Assembly (NCBI GenBank): GCA_965183875.1
Contig: CBCYMK010000002.1
Span: forward strand, 124,001-188,000
DNA: 64,000 nucleotides
Reading direction: 5' to 3'
From: UBA6772 sp965183875
GTDB lineage: Bacteria; Bacteroidota; Bacteroidia; Flavobacteriales; UBA7430
Shown here: in pieces, positions 1 to 8,251 of the stretch
How positions within the stretch are numbered: the stretch's first letter is position 1
Layout: each line of letters opens with the position of its first letter
Position numbers and translations under genes: made by a program
The notes under the pieces: model-generated
The model's input: the letters and a program-made list of their open reading frames with translations, nothing else
Databases searched by the model: none
Told to the model about the DNA's origin: nothing

Positions 1-2189
1 TAGATTTGAGAAAGAACGGAATGAAAGTCCGTCAGATTATTCGAGAAGGGAAGTTTCCAAACGACATGTCTGAGGCAATATTGAAGGCTTATAAAGATTT
101 ATCCTTTCAATATGGTACTGAACTTACTGATGTTGCTGTACGTTCTTCTGCAACAGCCGAAGATTTACCAGATGCTTCTTTTGCAGGGCAACAAGAGACC
201 TATTTAAATGTTAGGGGAGATGAAGCACTATTGAGCTCAGTACGGAATTGTATTGCATCCTTGTTTACCGATAGAGCCATTTCTTACAGAGAATTATTCA
301 ATTTCGATCACTTCGAAGTAGGCCTTTCTGTAGGGGTTCAAAAAATGGTTCGTTCAGATTTAGCTTCTTCTGGTGTGGCATTTTCTTTAGATACTGAAAG
401 TGGATTTAAAGATGTAGTATTAATTAACGGTGCTTTTGGACTTGGGGAAATGGTTGTTCAAGGTGCTGTAAACCCAGATGAGTTTTTGGTATTTAAACCC
501 ACTTTAGAGAAAGGTTTCAATTCCATTATTGAAAAGAAATTGGGTGTGAAGGAAATCAAAATGATTTACGGATCTAACCCTGGTGAAATGGTGCGCACAA
601 TTCCTGTAGAAAAACAAAACCAAAAGAAGTTTTGTGTAGATGATGAGCAGGTAATCCAAATTGCCAAATGGGTTACTATAATAGAGAAGTATTATACTGA
701 GCTAAGAGGAACTTACTGTCCCATGGATGTAGAATGGGCCATAGATGGTTTAACAAATCGTTTGTTTATAGTACAAGCCAGACCCGAAACAATTCACTCA
801 CAAAGACAAGGGGCAAACCTAATAGAATATAAAATTAAGGACGAAAATAGAGCAGAAAAGAAATTAGTAAACGGTATAGCGGTAGGAGATAAGGTTTCCT
901 CCGGAAAAGTGAAAATACTGTACAGTTTAGACGGTAGAGATGGGAGTACCGATGGAGCTGATTTTAAAGCTGGCGATGTACTGGTAACCGATATGACTGA
1001 TCCAGATTGGGAGCCACTAATGAAAAAGGCGGCTGCTATTGTAACCAATAAAGGTGGGCGTACTTGTCATGCAGCAATTATTGCTAGAGAAATGGGTGTT
1101 CCTGCCATTGTAGGTTGTGGCGATGCTACAGACATTTTGAAAAATGGAATGGAAGTAACCATTTCCTGTGCCGAAGGAGATACTGGTTTTGTGTATTCGG
1201 GAGTAATTCCTTTTGAAATCACAGAAACCGATTTGTCTGATCTTCCTACAGTTGAGGTGCCAATTATGCTAAATGTAGCTTCTCCAGACATGGCTTTCCA
1301 ATTTAGCCATATCCCCAATTCGGGTGTAGGTTTGGCTCGACAAGAATTTATTATTAACAATTATATTCAAGTACATCCTTTGGCTTTAATGAAGCATAAG
1401 AAACTTGAAGATCCAGAATTGACAGCCTCGATCGAAAAATTAACTGAAGGTTATGAAAATGAAGAAGCCTTCTTTGTAAAACGCCTCTCTTATGGGATTG
1501 CTAAAATTGCATCTGCATTTTATCCTAATAAGGTAATTGTTCGTTTTTCAGATTTCAAATCCAACGAATATTTCAATATGCTAGGAGGTAAGTATTTTGA
1601 GCCTAGCGAAGAGAATCCAATGATTGGATGGCGTGGTGCTTCAAGATATTATTCTGACAGCTATAAGCCTGCTTTTGGTTGGGAATGTAAAGCTATTAAA
1701 AGAGTTAGAGAGAAAATGGGCTTAGACAATGTTACCGTAATGGTTCCCTTTTGTAGAACTGTTGATGAGCTACACAAGGTATACGAGGTAATGGATGAAT
1801 ATGATTTACGTAGAGGAGAAAATGGATTGGAAGTTTTCCTTATGGCAGAGCTACCTTCTAATATAATATGTGCCGATTTGTTTGCGCCTCATATAGATGG
1901 TTTCTCTATAGGTTCGAACGATCTTACGCAACTAACTTTAGGACTCGATAGAGACTCTGCTTTGGTTGCCCATGTTTACGACGAACGAAACCCTGCTATA
2001 AAACGATCTATTTCGAATCTTATTAAAACGGCTAGAGAATACGGCGTTAAAGTTGGGATTTGTGGACAAGGCCCCTCTGACTTTCCAGACTTTGCAGAAT
2101 TCTTAGCAAAGGAAGGAATAGACTCTATATCGGTAACACCAGATTCGGTATTGAAAACCTTGAAGACCTTAGATAAAATTAAAATTTAA
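1..2189 (+). CDS. ppsA: Phosphoenolpyruvate synthase, N-terminus cut by window edge
   Basis: Converts pyruvate, ATP and water to PEP, AMP and phosphate, the entry step of gluconeogenesis in the cytoplasm. The reading frame is open to the left edge; compared with E. coli PpsA about 70-80 N-terminal residues are missing, so the first in-frame TTG at position 6 is not the true start. Visible are the ATP-grasp type N-terminal motif RSSATAEDLPDASFAGQQE (about 130-190), the swivelling phosphohistidine motif GGRTCHAAIIA with its catalytic His codon at 1068-1070, and the C-terminal PEP-binding barrel ending with GICGQGPSD. Similarity runs the whole length without breaks. A hairpin terminator follows the stop. 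fbp further right serves the same direction of carbon flow. Confidence 0.95.
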   Translation, partial: DLRKNGMKVRQIIREGKFPNDMSEAILKAYKDLSFQYGTELTDVAVRSSATAEDLPDASFAGQQETYLNVRGDEALLSSVRNCIASLFTDRAISYRELFNFDHFEVGLSVGVQKMVRSDLASSGVAFSLDTESGFKDVVLINGAFGLGEMVVQGAVNPDEFLVFKPTLEKGFNSIIEKKLGVKEIKMIYGSNPGEMVRTIPVEKQNQKKFCVDDEQVIQIAKWVTIIEKYYTELRGTYCPMDVEWAIDGLTNRLFIVQARPETIHSQRQGANLIEYKIKDENRAEKKLVNGIAVGDKVSSGKVKILYSLDGRDGSTDGADFKAGDVLVTDMTDPDWEPLMKKAAAIVTNKGGRTCHAAIIAREMGVPAIVGCGDATDILKNGMEVTISCAEGDTGFVYSGVIPFEITETDLSDLPTVEVPIMLNVASPDMAFQFSHIPNSGVGLARQEFIINNYIQVHPLALMKHKKLEDPELTASIEKLTEGYENEEAFFVKRLSYGIAKIASAFYPNKVIVRFSDFKSNEYFNMLGGKYFEPSEENPMIGWRGASRYYSDSYKPAFGWECKAIKRVREKMGLDNVTVMVPFCRTVDELHKVYEVMDEYDLRRGENGLEVFLMAELPSNIICADLFAPHIDGFSIGSNDLTQLTLGLDRDSALVAHVYDERNPAIKRSISNLIKTAREYGVKVGICGQGPSDFPDFAEFLAKEGIDSISVTPDSVLKTLKTLDKIKI

Positions 2190-2214
2190 TACGTTTTGTT
2201 TTTTTGTTTTGTTT

Positions 2215-2248
2215 GAAAATTGCTGCTCTATGCAGCAATTTTCTTTTG
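2215..2248 (+). terminator. Hairpin terminator between convergent ppsA and T9SS operon
   Basis: A perfect 12-bp inverted repeat, GAAAATTGCTGC at 2215-2226 and GCAGCAATTTTC at 2232-2243 with a 5-nt loop, followed by a short T stretch. It lies 25 bases after the ppsA stop and 28 bases beyond the leftward operon, so it may act in both directions. The U tail is weak. Confidence 0.7.
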
Positions 2249-2271
2249 AAGAATGTATGTTATAAAAAATA

Positions 2272-3801
2272 TTATTTGTTTACACTTAGTTTAATCGTTT
2301 CTGCCACAGCTCCATCTACTACTAAGCTGAGGAGGTAAATGCCCGAAGCAAAGCCACTTAAATCTTGGTAAATATTGCCTACAGCTCCTACAATTTTTTG
2401 GCTACTCATTAATTCTCCAGTAAGCTTATGCAATTCTAGTCTAGCATTGTGCTTATAGTTTTTTATATCAAAATACAAATAGGTGTATTCTTTAGCTGGG
2501 TTGGGTGCAATGTATACTTGCGGTTTTTCTTTTTGAGCTTCCAGTTCTGTAGTGCCTAGTTCTGGAAAGAAATAATTTAACTCGGTTACACCCTCTGGGC
2601 AATAATAATCGTACAAGGTAGTATCGGCTACTGCAAAACTGTCTAATTGCATGGTATAAGGGTTGAGCTTTATGGCGTGTATAACTCCTGCACTACCTGG
2701 TAAACAATACAAGGAACTGCTGTCTGGACTTAACCTGAAATCAGCTAGAGCTGAAGAGTTGGTATTATCTACGTATTCGGCTAATTTATTACCTAGTAAA
2801 TCCATTTTATAATACTCTTCGTGGTAGGCATCTTGTTCTGGAGAATAGGTAGAAACCCCTACTAGAATAGTAGAATCTTTTGTGAGCACCGAATTAGAGT
2901 TGGAATATTTGGTATTGGGTTTGGCTATGTTTTTATGCCATAGTAATTCGCCATTCTCGTTTAACTCATACATAGTAGGAGGGTATTTACCGTTTTGTAT
3001 TTTAGCACAAAGCACACTAAAATGCCCATTTTCTAGCTCTGCTACGCCAGAGCCAATACTCTTAATTAGGCTGTCGTTCGTATCTTCTTCCCAACGAAAA
3101 ATATTGTACCATTCTAAATTACCTAGGCTATCTGTTTTTAGCGTAATACTACGCAAGGAACCAATGGTAGAACTTTGATCGTAGTATGGGGGTACATAAG
3201 CATCGCCAACAATAACAAAACCACCATCTTTGCATTTTGCTAAAGTATTTGCCCCCCCCCCCCAGGCATTGTCTAATACGAGGTTATTCGACCAAAGCAC
3301 TTCTCCAGAAGCGTCTATTTTTAGCAGTTGATATTTTTGTTGAGAAGCAGGGTTTCTATAATGATATGCAACTATAGAGCCTTTTGAATCTAAAACCATA
3401 TAGGTTATCCAATCACTTTCATCAACAAAACCAACATTTTTAAACCATAAGACCTCTCCGCAGGCATTTAGACGTAAAATAAAGGCATCGGCTAAGTCTT
3501 CGTACTGAAAGGTTAGCCCTGCAATAATGAGGTCTCCATTATTTGCTTCGACCATTGCTGAAGGGGTAACCCCCTCATTTTCTTCAATAGTATGAGTCCA
3601 TAAGACTTCACCTAGTTTATTTACTTTGAATATTTTCCCAGTATGTGCTGGTCCTGCAGTTCTTGCAGCTATTACAACCCCACCATCGTAAGATTGTACT
3701 ATTTGATACCCAATGCTATAATTGTATTGAAATACCCACGATTCTTGTGCCTCAACAAGGCTCAACTGTATAAATGCATATAGTATAAATACCTTTTTCA
3801 T
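2272..3801 (-). CDS. T9SS-exported repeat (beta-propeller-like) protein, in-frame copy of a tandem pair
   Basis: A 509-residue secreted protein of unknown function. Residues 1-18 form a signal peptide ending LVEAQ. The middle holds about six repeats of roughly 50-60 residues, each with a GG/GD-(V/I)-I strand and a GE(V/L)LW turn (GEVLW, GEVLW, GEVLW, GNLEW, GELLW), which resembles a PQQ-type beta-propeller. The last 80 or so residues carry the APNPAKEYTYLYF motif and end KLSVNK, a type A T9SS sorting domain, so the product should reach the cell surface. A run of 12 G in the coding strand (3252-3263 on +) encodes Trp followed by three Gly and keeps the frame. It is the last gene of a leftward operon, 3 bases after its paralogue. 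The ligand or substrate cannot be told. Confidence 0.85.
   Translation of the reverse strand: MKKVFILYAFIQLSLVEAQESWVFQYNYSIGYQIVQSYDGGVVIAARTAGPAHTGKIFKVNKLGEVLWTHTIEENEGVTPSAMVEANNGDLIIAGLTFQYEDLADAFILRLNACGEVLWFKNVGFVDESDWITYMVLDSKGSIVAYHYRNPASQQKYQLLKIDASGEVLWSNNLVLDNAWGGGANTLAKCKDGGFVIVGDAYVPPYYDQSSTIGSLRSITLKTDSLGNLEWYNIFRWEEDTNDSLIKSIGSGVAELENGHFSVLCAKIQNGKYPPTMYELNENGELLWHKNIAKPNTKYSNSNSVLTKDSTILVGVSTYSPEQDAYHEEYYKMDLLGNKLAEYVDNTNSSALADFRLSPDSSSLYCLPGSAGVIHAIKLNPYTMQLDSFAVADTTLYDYYCPEGVTELNYFFPELGTTELEAQKEKPQVYIAPNPAKEYTYLYFDIKNYKHNARLELHKLTGELMSSQKIVGAVGNIYQDLSGFASGIYLLSLVVDGAVAETIKLSVNK
3252..3263 (-). repeat. Homopolymer tract, 12 G in coding strand (in frame)
   Basis: Twelve consecutive C on the + strand, read as G in the gene. 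It encodes the end of a Trp codon, three Gly codons and the first base of the next codon (GCA, Ala). Lengths of 12 plus or minus 3 keep the gene open; other lengths close it. The same tract, one base longer, sits at the same codon in the neighbouring paralogue. Confidence 0.95.
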
Positions 3802-3804
3802 AAC

Positions 3805-5344
3805 CTACTTGTTTACACTTAGTTTAACGGTTTCTACAACCGTACCATCTACTACTAAACTAATGAGGTAAATACCTGGGGGAAATTCATTTACGTCTTG
3901 GTAAATACTACCAACAGCTCCTACAATTTTTTGGCTACTCATTAATTCTCCAGTAAGCTTATGCATTTCTAGTGTAGCATTGTGCTTGTAGTTTTTAATT
4001 TCGAAGTATAAATAAGTGTATTCTTTAGCTGGGTTGGGTGCAATGTATACTTGCGGTTTTTCTTTTTGAATTTCTATATCTGTAACCCCCAATTCTGGAA
4101 AGAAATAATTTAACTCTGTAACTCCCTCTGGGCAATAATAATCGTACACCGTTGTATCTGCTACTGCAAAGCTGTCTAATAGCATGGTGTAGGGGTTTAG
4201 CTTTATGGCGTAAAGCTGACTATAAGGGCCAGAACTAGGTAAACAATACAAGGCACTACTATCTGGGCTTAATCTAAAATCTCGTAACAAAGATGAATTC
4301 GTATTATCTACATATTCGGCTAATTTATTGCCTAGTAAATCCATTTTATAATACTCTTCGTGATAGGCATCTTGTTCTGGGGAATAGGTAGAAACCCCAA
4401 CTATTATAGTAGAATCTTTTGTGAGCACCGCATTAGAATTGGAATATTTGGTATTGGGTTTGGCTATGTTTTTATGCCATAGTAATTCGCCGTTCTCGTT
4501 TAATTCGTACATTATTGGGGGGTAGTTGGAATCTCCTCGTCTAAGACCAAGTACACTAAAGTGCCCATTTGCTAACTCACTTACACCATAGCCACTGCTC
4601 ATAATTATGCTGTCGTTCGTATCTTCTTCCCAACGAAAAATATTGTGCCACTCTAAATTACCTAAACTATCGGTTTTTAGGGTAATACTTCGCAAGGAAC
4701 CCGCTGTAGAACTTTGATCGTAGTATGGGGGGGCATAAGCCCTACCAACGATAACAAAGCCTCCATCTTTGCATTTAGACAAGGCTCTTGCCCCCCCCCC
4801 CCCAGGCATTGTCTAATACGAGGTTATTCGACCAAATCATATCTCCAGAAGCATCTATTTTTACAAGGTTGTATCTTTGTTGAGAAGGTGGGGTTCTATA
4901 ATGACATGCAACTACAGAGCCTTTTTCTCCTAAAACCATGTGTGTAACCCAATCTGTTTCATCAATAATACCTATGTTTTCAAACCATAAAACCTCTCCG
5001 CAGGCATTTATTCGCATAATAAAGGCATCGGCTAAGGCTTCATACTGAAAAGTTCTACCAGCAATAATTAGATCGCCATTTTTAGCCTCTACCATGGCTA
5101 ATGGTAAAACGCCTTCATCTTCTTCCTCAAAAGTGTGTTCCCAACTTATTTCACCTTGTTTGTCCAGTTTTATTATTTTACCAGTAGTGCCCTGCCCTTC
5201 TTCTACAGCAAGTATTACAACACCACTATCATAAGATTCTAACATCTGAAATCCACTTCCAAAATAATACTGAAACCTCCATGACTCTTGTGCAAAGCTT
5301 AAACCAGTTTGTATAAACAATGCTATTAATAATAAGTACCTCAT
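3805..5344 (-). CDS. T9SS-exported repeat protein, paralogue of the gene at 2272-3801, out of frame at a 13-G tract
   Basis: Same architecture as its neighbour: signal peptide at residues 1-18 (ending LSFAQ), about six GE(V/I)(L/S)W-type repeats, and a C-terminal T9SS sorting domain ending KLSVNK. Translation from 5344 runs through NAW, four Gly and KSLV, then stops at 4775 because the coding-strand G run has 13 bases (4791-4803) where the paralogue has 12. Removing one G gives a 512-residue protein like the neighbour's 509. The remaining 334-codon C-terminal half stays fully open, so the break is recent or reversible. The C-terminal halves of the two proteins are nearly identical while the N-terminal halves have diverged more. 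Either phase-variable and now OFF, or a homopolymer sequencing error. Confidence 0.8.
4791..4803 (-). repeat. Homopolymer tract, 13 G in coding strand (frame-breaking)
   Basis: Thirteen consecutive C on the + strand. With 13 the frame ends four codons later; 12 would restore the full reading frame. The tract follows the conserved Asn-Ala-Trp codons exactly as in the paralogue. An ATG at 4809-4807 in the downstream frame overlaps this site. Confidence 0.95.
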
Positions 5345-5347
5345 AAC

Positions 5348-6010
5348 TTATTTGTTTACACTTAGTTTAACGCTTTCTACCACAGCTCCATCTACTACTA
5401 AACTGAGGAGGTAAATGCCTGGGGTATAGTTTTCGACACTCAATTTAGACAAGTATTTATAACTAGATATATTCTTTTGATCTACTAATTGTCCTTGAGC
5501 ATTGTGAATGTTTAGTACTACAGAATTATTGGCTTCTGGCAATTCGTAGGAAACATAAACTATACCGTTTGCTGGGTTTGGCGAAACGCTCATTAGTTTT
5601 CTTACAGGAATGTTTTTATAGCTCTTTTGGGTTGAAAGTCTTTGCTCGCTATGTTGAGCTATGGGCATGCTGTAAGCTCTTTCTGGGTTGTGGTCTAATA
5701 ATGCCAGTACAGCTTTGGCATTCTCACTACCATATACTTCTGTTTGGATGGCAATAGTACTTAGTTCGTTTAATTGAGCTGTATCCATTTGAAACCAATT
5801 GAGTCCTGATTTTTCTAAATCAATTTCAATTTGTTTAAAGCTTGCATTGTTAAATACAGTATTCGACCTAAGTGATTCTGTGAGTGTATTAATATGTTGA
5901 TCTGTTGTTATAATGTTTTCTTTTACACGAACCCTTATCGGATAAGTTTGAGATAAAGCAGTATTTATAATTAATAAAACAAGTGTAAGTAATAGATTCA
6001 GCTTTTTCAT
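5348..6010 (-). CDS. Small secreted protein with T9SS sorting domain, first gene of the operon
   Basis: A 220-residue protein with a clear signal peptide (MKKLNLLLTLVLLIINTALSQ in outline, cut after residue 20), a middle of about 110 residues without a recognised fold, and a C-terminal T9SS sorting domain that begins at VSPNPANGIVYVSYE and ends KLSVNK. The last 22 residues are almost the same as in the two following genes, although the rest is unrelated. Stop and next start are 3 bases apart, so it is co-transcribed with them. The middle resembles the short linker that often lies between a repeat domain and the sorting domain in large Bacteroidota surface proteins, so this may be a shortened relic of such a protein; that is inference. 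Confidence 0.8.
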   Translation of the reverse strand: MKKLNLLLTLVLLIINTALSQTYPIRVRVKENIITTDQHINTLTESLRSNTVFNNASFKQIEIDLEKSGLNWFQMDTAQLNELSTIAIQTEVYGSENAKAVLALLDHNPERAYSMPIAQHSEQRLSTQKSYKNIPVRKLMSVSPNPANGIVYVSYELPEANNSVVLNIHNAQGQLVDQKNISSYKYLSKLSVENYTPGIYLLSLVVDGAVVESVKLSVNK

Positions 6011-6038
6011 AATTTATATTTTTTGATTAAATTTTTAT

Positions 6039-6058
6039 AGCACTTAAATATAAGTGCT
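6039..6058 (-). repeat. Perfect hairpin in the leader or promoter of the T9SS operon
   Basis: AGCACTTA at 6039-6046 and TAAGTGCT at 6051-6058 form a perfect 8-bp inverted repeat with a 4-nt spacer, 29-48 bases upstream of the first start codon of the leftward operon. It could be an operator or a 5'-UTR hairpin. Confidence 0.6.
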
Positions 6059-6159
6059 TTATTTTAATAAGTCAAGCCTAAGCTATTCGGTATTATTTAT
6101 TCCGAAAAAAATAAAAAACGTTAAATGAGAATTAGAATCCTATAGGTAAATACTATTTC

Positions 6160-6167
6160 TATCTTTG
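6160..6167 (+). promoter_or_regulatory. Candidate -7 element TATCTTTG for kbl
   Basis: An exact match to the Bacteroidota -7 consensus TAnnTTTG, 88 bases before the kbl GTG. No clear TTG is seen at the expected -33 distance, so only the -7 box is supported. Confidence 0.55.
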
Positions 6168-6200
6168 CTTTTCTAGAGGAGGGCTCCGTGTTTATTCTCT

Positions 6201-6228
6201 AACAACCAACAACCAACAACCAACAACG
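6201..6228. repeat. Four tandem copies of a 7-bp unit (AACAACC)
   Basis: Three exact copies of AACAACC plus a fourth ending in G, lying in the kbl leader and followed by more A/C-rich near-repeats up to the GTG. Too short and without spacers to be CRISPR. Similar 7-base periodicity occurs at 23240-23266. Confidence 0.85.
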
Positions 6229-6255
6229 AATAACTACTAACGAACAACCACAACC

Positions 6256-7446
6256 GTGTACGGAACTTATAAAGAACATTTACAGACACAGCTAAACGAC
6301 ATTAAATCTTCTGGCTTATATAAGAACGAGCGTATTATAGTAACGCCACAAGGAGGAGATATTAAAGTTAGCGATGGGAGCGAGGTAACAAACTTCTGTG
6401 CAAACAACTACTTAGGTTTATCTTCTCATCCAGCTGTTATACAAGCTTCAAAAGATACTTTAGACTCTCACGGTTACGGAATGTCTTCGGTTCGTTTTAT
6501 TTGTGGTACTCAAGATATACACAAGCAGCTAGAAGATAAAATTTCTTCCTTCTTAGGAATGGAAGACACTATATTATATGCAGCAGCTTTCGATGCCAAT
6601 GGAGGAGTATTTGAACCTTTGTTTACTGCCGAAGATGCTATTATTTCTGATGAGCTAAACCACGCTTCTATTATAGACGGTGTGCGTTTGTGTAAGGCAC
6701 AACGTTTCCGTTATAAAAATAGCGATATGGCAGATTTAGAAGCTAAATTACAAGCTTCACAATCGGCTCGTTATAGAGTAATTGTTACCGATGGGGTTTT
6801 CTCTATGGATGGTTATATAGCCAAGCTAGATGCTATTTGCGATTTGGCAGATAAGTACAATGCCTTGGTAATGGTAGACGATTCTCATTCAACCGGATTT
6901 GTTGGTAAAACGGGTAGAGGTACACATGAGCACTGTGGTGTTATGGATCGTGTAGATATTATTACAGGTACTCTAGGGAAAGCCTTAGGTGGAGCTATGG
7001 GTGGTTTTACAGCTGCTAAAAAGGAAATTGTGGATATGCTACGTCAGCGTTCGCGTCCTTATTTGTTTTCAAACTCACTAGCTCCTTCTATTGTAGGTGC
7101 TGCCAATAAGGTTTTAGACTTGCTTTCTACTTCTACTGTATTAAGAGATAAGTTAGAGGCAAATGCAAAACAATTCCGTGCAGGAATGGAAGCTGCAGGG
7201 TTTGACTTGCGCCCTGGTGAGCACGCTATTATCCCAGTGATGTTATACGATGCTGAGTTGTCTCAGCGTTTTGCAGATAAATTATTAGCCGAAGGAATTT
7301 ATGTTATAGGCTTCTTCTATCCTGTAGTACCAAAAGATTTGGCTCGTATAAGAGTTCAAATTTCTGCTGCCCACGAATCGCATCATATAGAAAAAGCCGT
7401 TGCAGCATTTACTAAAGTTGGGAAGGAATTGGGAGTAATAAAGTAG
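6256..7446 (+). CDS. kbl: Glycine C-acetyltransferase (2-amino-3-ketobutyrate CoA ligase)
   Basis: PLP enzyme that cleaves 2-amino-3-oxobutyrate with CoA to glycine and acetyl-CoA, the second step of threonine catabolism. The 396 residues match E. coli Kbl (398) end to end: NFCANNYLGL near the N-terminus, FDANGG, the SDxLNHASIIDG loop, the MVDDSHSTGF PLP-ring site, and TGTLGKALGG with the Schiff-base Lys at residue 242. The start is GTG; the family N-terminus (short MxGxY-type lead) fits it and the next ATG is far inside. There is no Shine-Dalgarno, only an A/C-rich leader. The usual partner threonine dehydrogenase (tdh) is not next to it. Within the alpha-oxoamine synthase family 8-amino-7-oxononanoate synthase is the alternative, but identity is clearly to Kbl. 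Confidence 0.95.
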   Translation: MYGTYKEHLQTQLNDIKSSGLYKNERIIVTPQGGDIKVSDGSEVTNFCANNYLGLSSHPAVIQASKDTLDSHGYGMSSVRFICGTQDIHKQLEDKISSFLGMEDTILYAAAFDANGGVFEPLFTAEDAIISDELNHASIIDGVRLCKAQRFRYKNSDMADLEAKLQASQSARYRVIVTDGVFSMDGYIAKLDAICDLADKYNALVMVDDSHSTGFVGKTGRGTHEHCGVMDRVDIITGTLGKALGGAMGGFTAAKKEIVDMLRQRSRPYLFSNSLAPSIVGAANKVLDLLSTSTVLRDKLEANAKQFRAGMEAAGFDLRPGEHAIIPVMLYDAELSQRFADKLLAEGIYVIGFFYPVVPKDLARIRVQISAAHESHHIEKAVAAFTKVGKELGVIK

Positions 7447-7794
7447 AGGTAAAGGTCAGTAGTTAAGTAGTTAGTGGTAGTTAAGAAGGTAAAGAAGAAT
7501 ACAGGAGTCAGAATCTAAAATTCCAAATCAAAACTTACAACTCAACACTCAAAACTTGTCACCAGGAGTAAAGTTTAATAATAATTTTGTTTGTTTTTAG
7601 TTGTTGGATGCTTTGTGTTTAACTCCTTTTCTATCAACGAATAACCATCAACGAACATCGATTGGTTACAATCAAAAAAGATAATAAGGGCAAGGTGGTT
7701 ATTTGTGAAAAAAATAACTAACTTTGCCCTCCGTTTTTATGGGCAACATGTGTCCAATAAGTAACGGGTATTAATTAACCTAAATCAGAAAAAG
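7447..7794. other. Intergenic region kbl-rplM with low-complexity words and a promoter dyad
   Basis: No gene seen. The left 110 bases are low-complexity text built of words like GTTAAGTAGTTAG and AACTCAACACTC, related to spacers at 34890-34930 and 36785-36880. The right part holds the rplM promoter with a large inverted repeat (7687-7730). Confidence 0.8.
7687..7730 (+). promoter_or_regulatory. Two-part inverted repeat overlapping the rplM -7 box TAACTTTG
   Basis: Outer arms AGGGCAA (7687-7693) and TTGCCCT (7724-7730) enclose inner arms GTTATTT (7698-7704) and AAATAAC (7712-7718). The -7 element TAACTTTG (7719-7726) sits between the inner and outer right arms, so the dyad is mostly upstream of the transcript and would act at DNA level, for example as an operator. 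A TTTG at 7702-7705 is only 13 bases from the -7 box, shorter than usual. Confidence 0.6.
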
Positions 7795-8250
7795 GTGAAT
7801 ACATTAAGCTACAAAACTGTATCAGCAAACGCTCAAACTGTTCAAAAAGAATGGTTAATGGTGGATGCTGAAGGGCAGACGTTGGGGCGTATGGCTTCTA
7901 AGGTTGCATTTCTGATCCGTGGTAAGCACAAGCCAAGTTATACTCCTCACGTAGATTGTGGAGATAACGTGATTGTGATTAACGCAGATAAGATCGTGTT
8001 AACTGGTAACAAATGGGAAGCTAAAGAATACGTAAGACATACAGGATATCCTGGTGGACAACGTATCGCTACAGCAAGAGAAGTATTTGAGAAGGACCCA
8101 ACGCGTTTGGTAACAAAAGCGGTTTATGGGATGCTTCCAAAAAACAAATTAGGTTCTGCTTTGAACAAAAATTTACGTGTCTTCGTTGGTGATGTACACG
8201 GATTAGATGCTCAAAAGCCAAGACTAATCAACTTAAAAGATATCAAGTAA
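7795..8250 (+). CDS. rplM: 50S ribosomal protein L13
   Basis: Early-binding 23S rRNA protein of the large subunit. 151 residues, in line with the flavobacterial form that has a short N-terminal addition (MNTLSYKTVSANAQTVQKEW) before the conserved core. Landmarks are GRMASKVAFLIRGK, SYTPHVDCGD, the HTGYPGG motif and MLPKNKLG. The start is GTG at 7795, which matches the family N-terminus; no other start is plausible. It leads rplM-rpsI, with one base between the two genes, and probably rpsB-tsf as well. Confidence 0.97.
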   Translation: MNTLSYKTVSANAQTVQKEWLMVDAEGQTLGRMASKVAFLIRGKHKPSYTPHVDCGDNVIVINADKIVLTGNKWEAKEYVRHTGYPGGQRIATAREVFEKDPTRLVTKAVYGMLPKNKLGSALNKNLRVFVGDVHGLDAQKPRLINLKDIK

Positions 8251-8251
8251 G

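Noticed and set aside
6201..6228. Possible CRISPR array
   Set aside because: Units of 7 bases without spacers and no cas genes; a simple tandem repeat. The same holds for 23240-23266.
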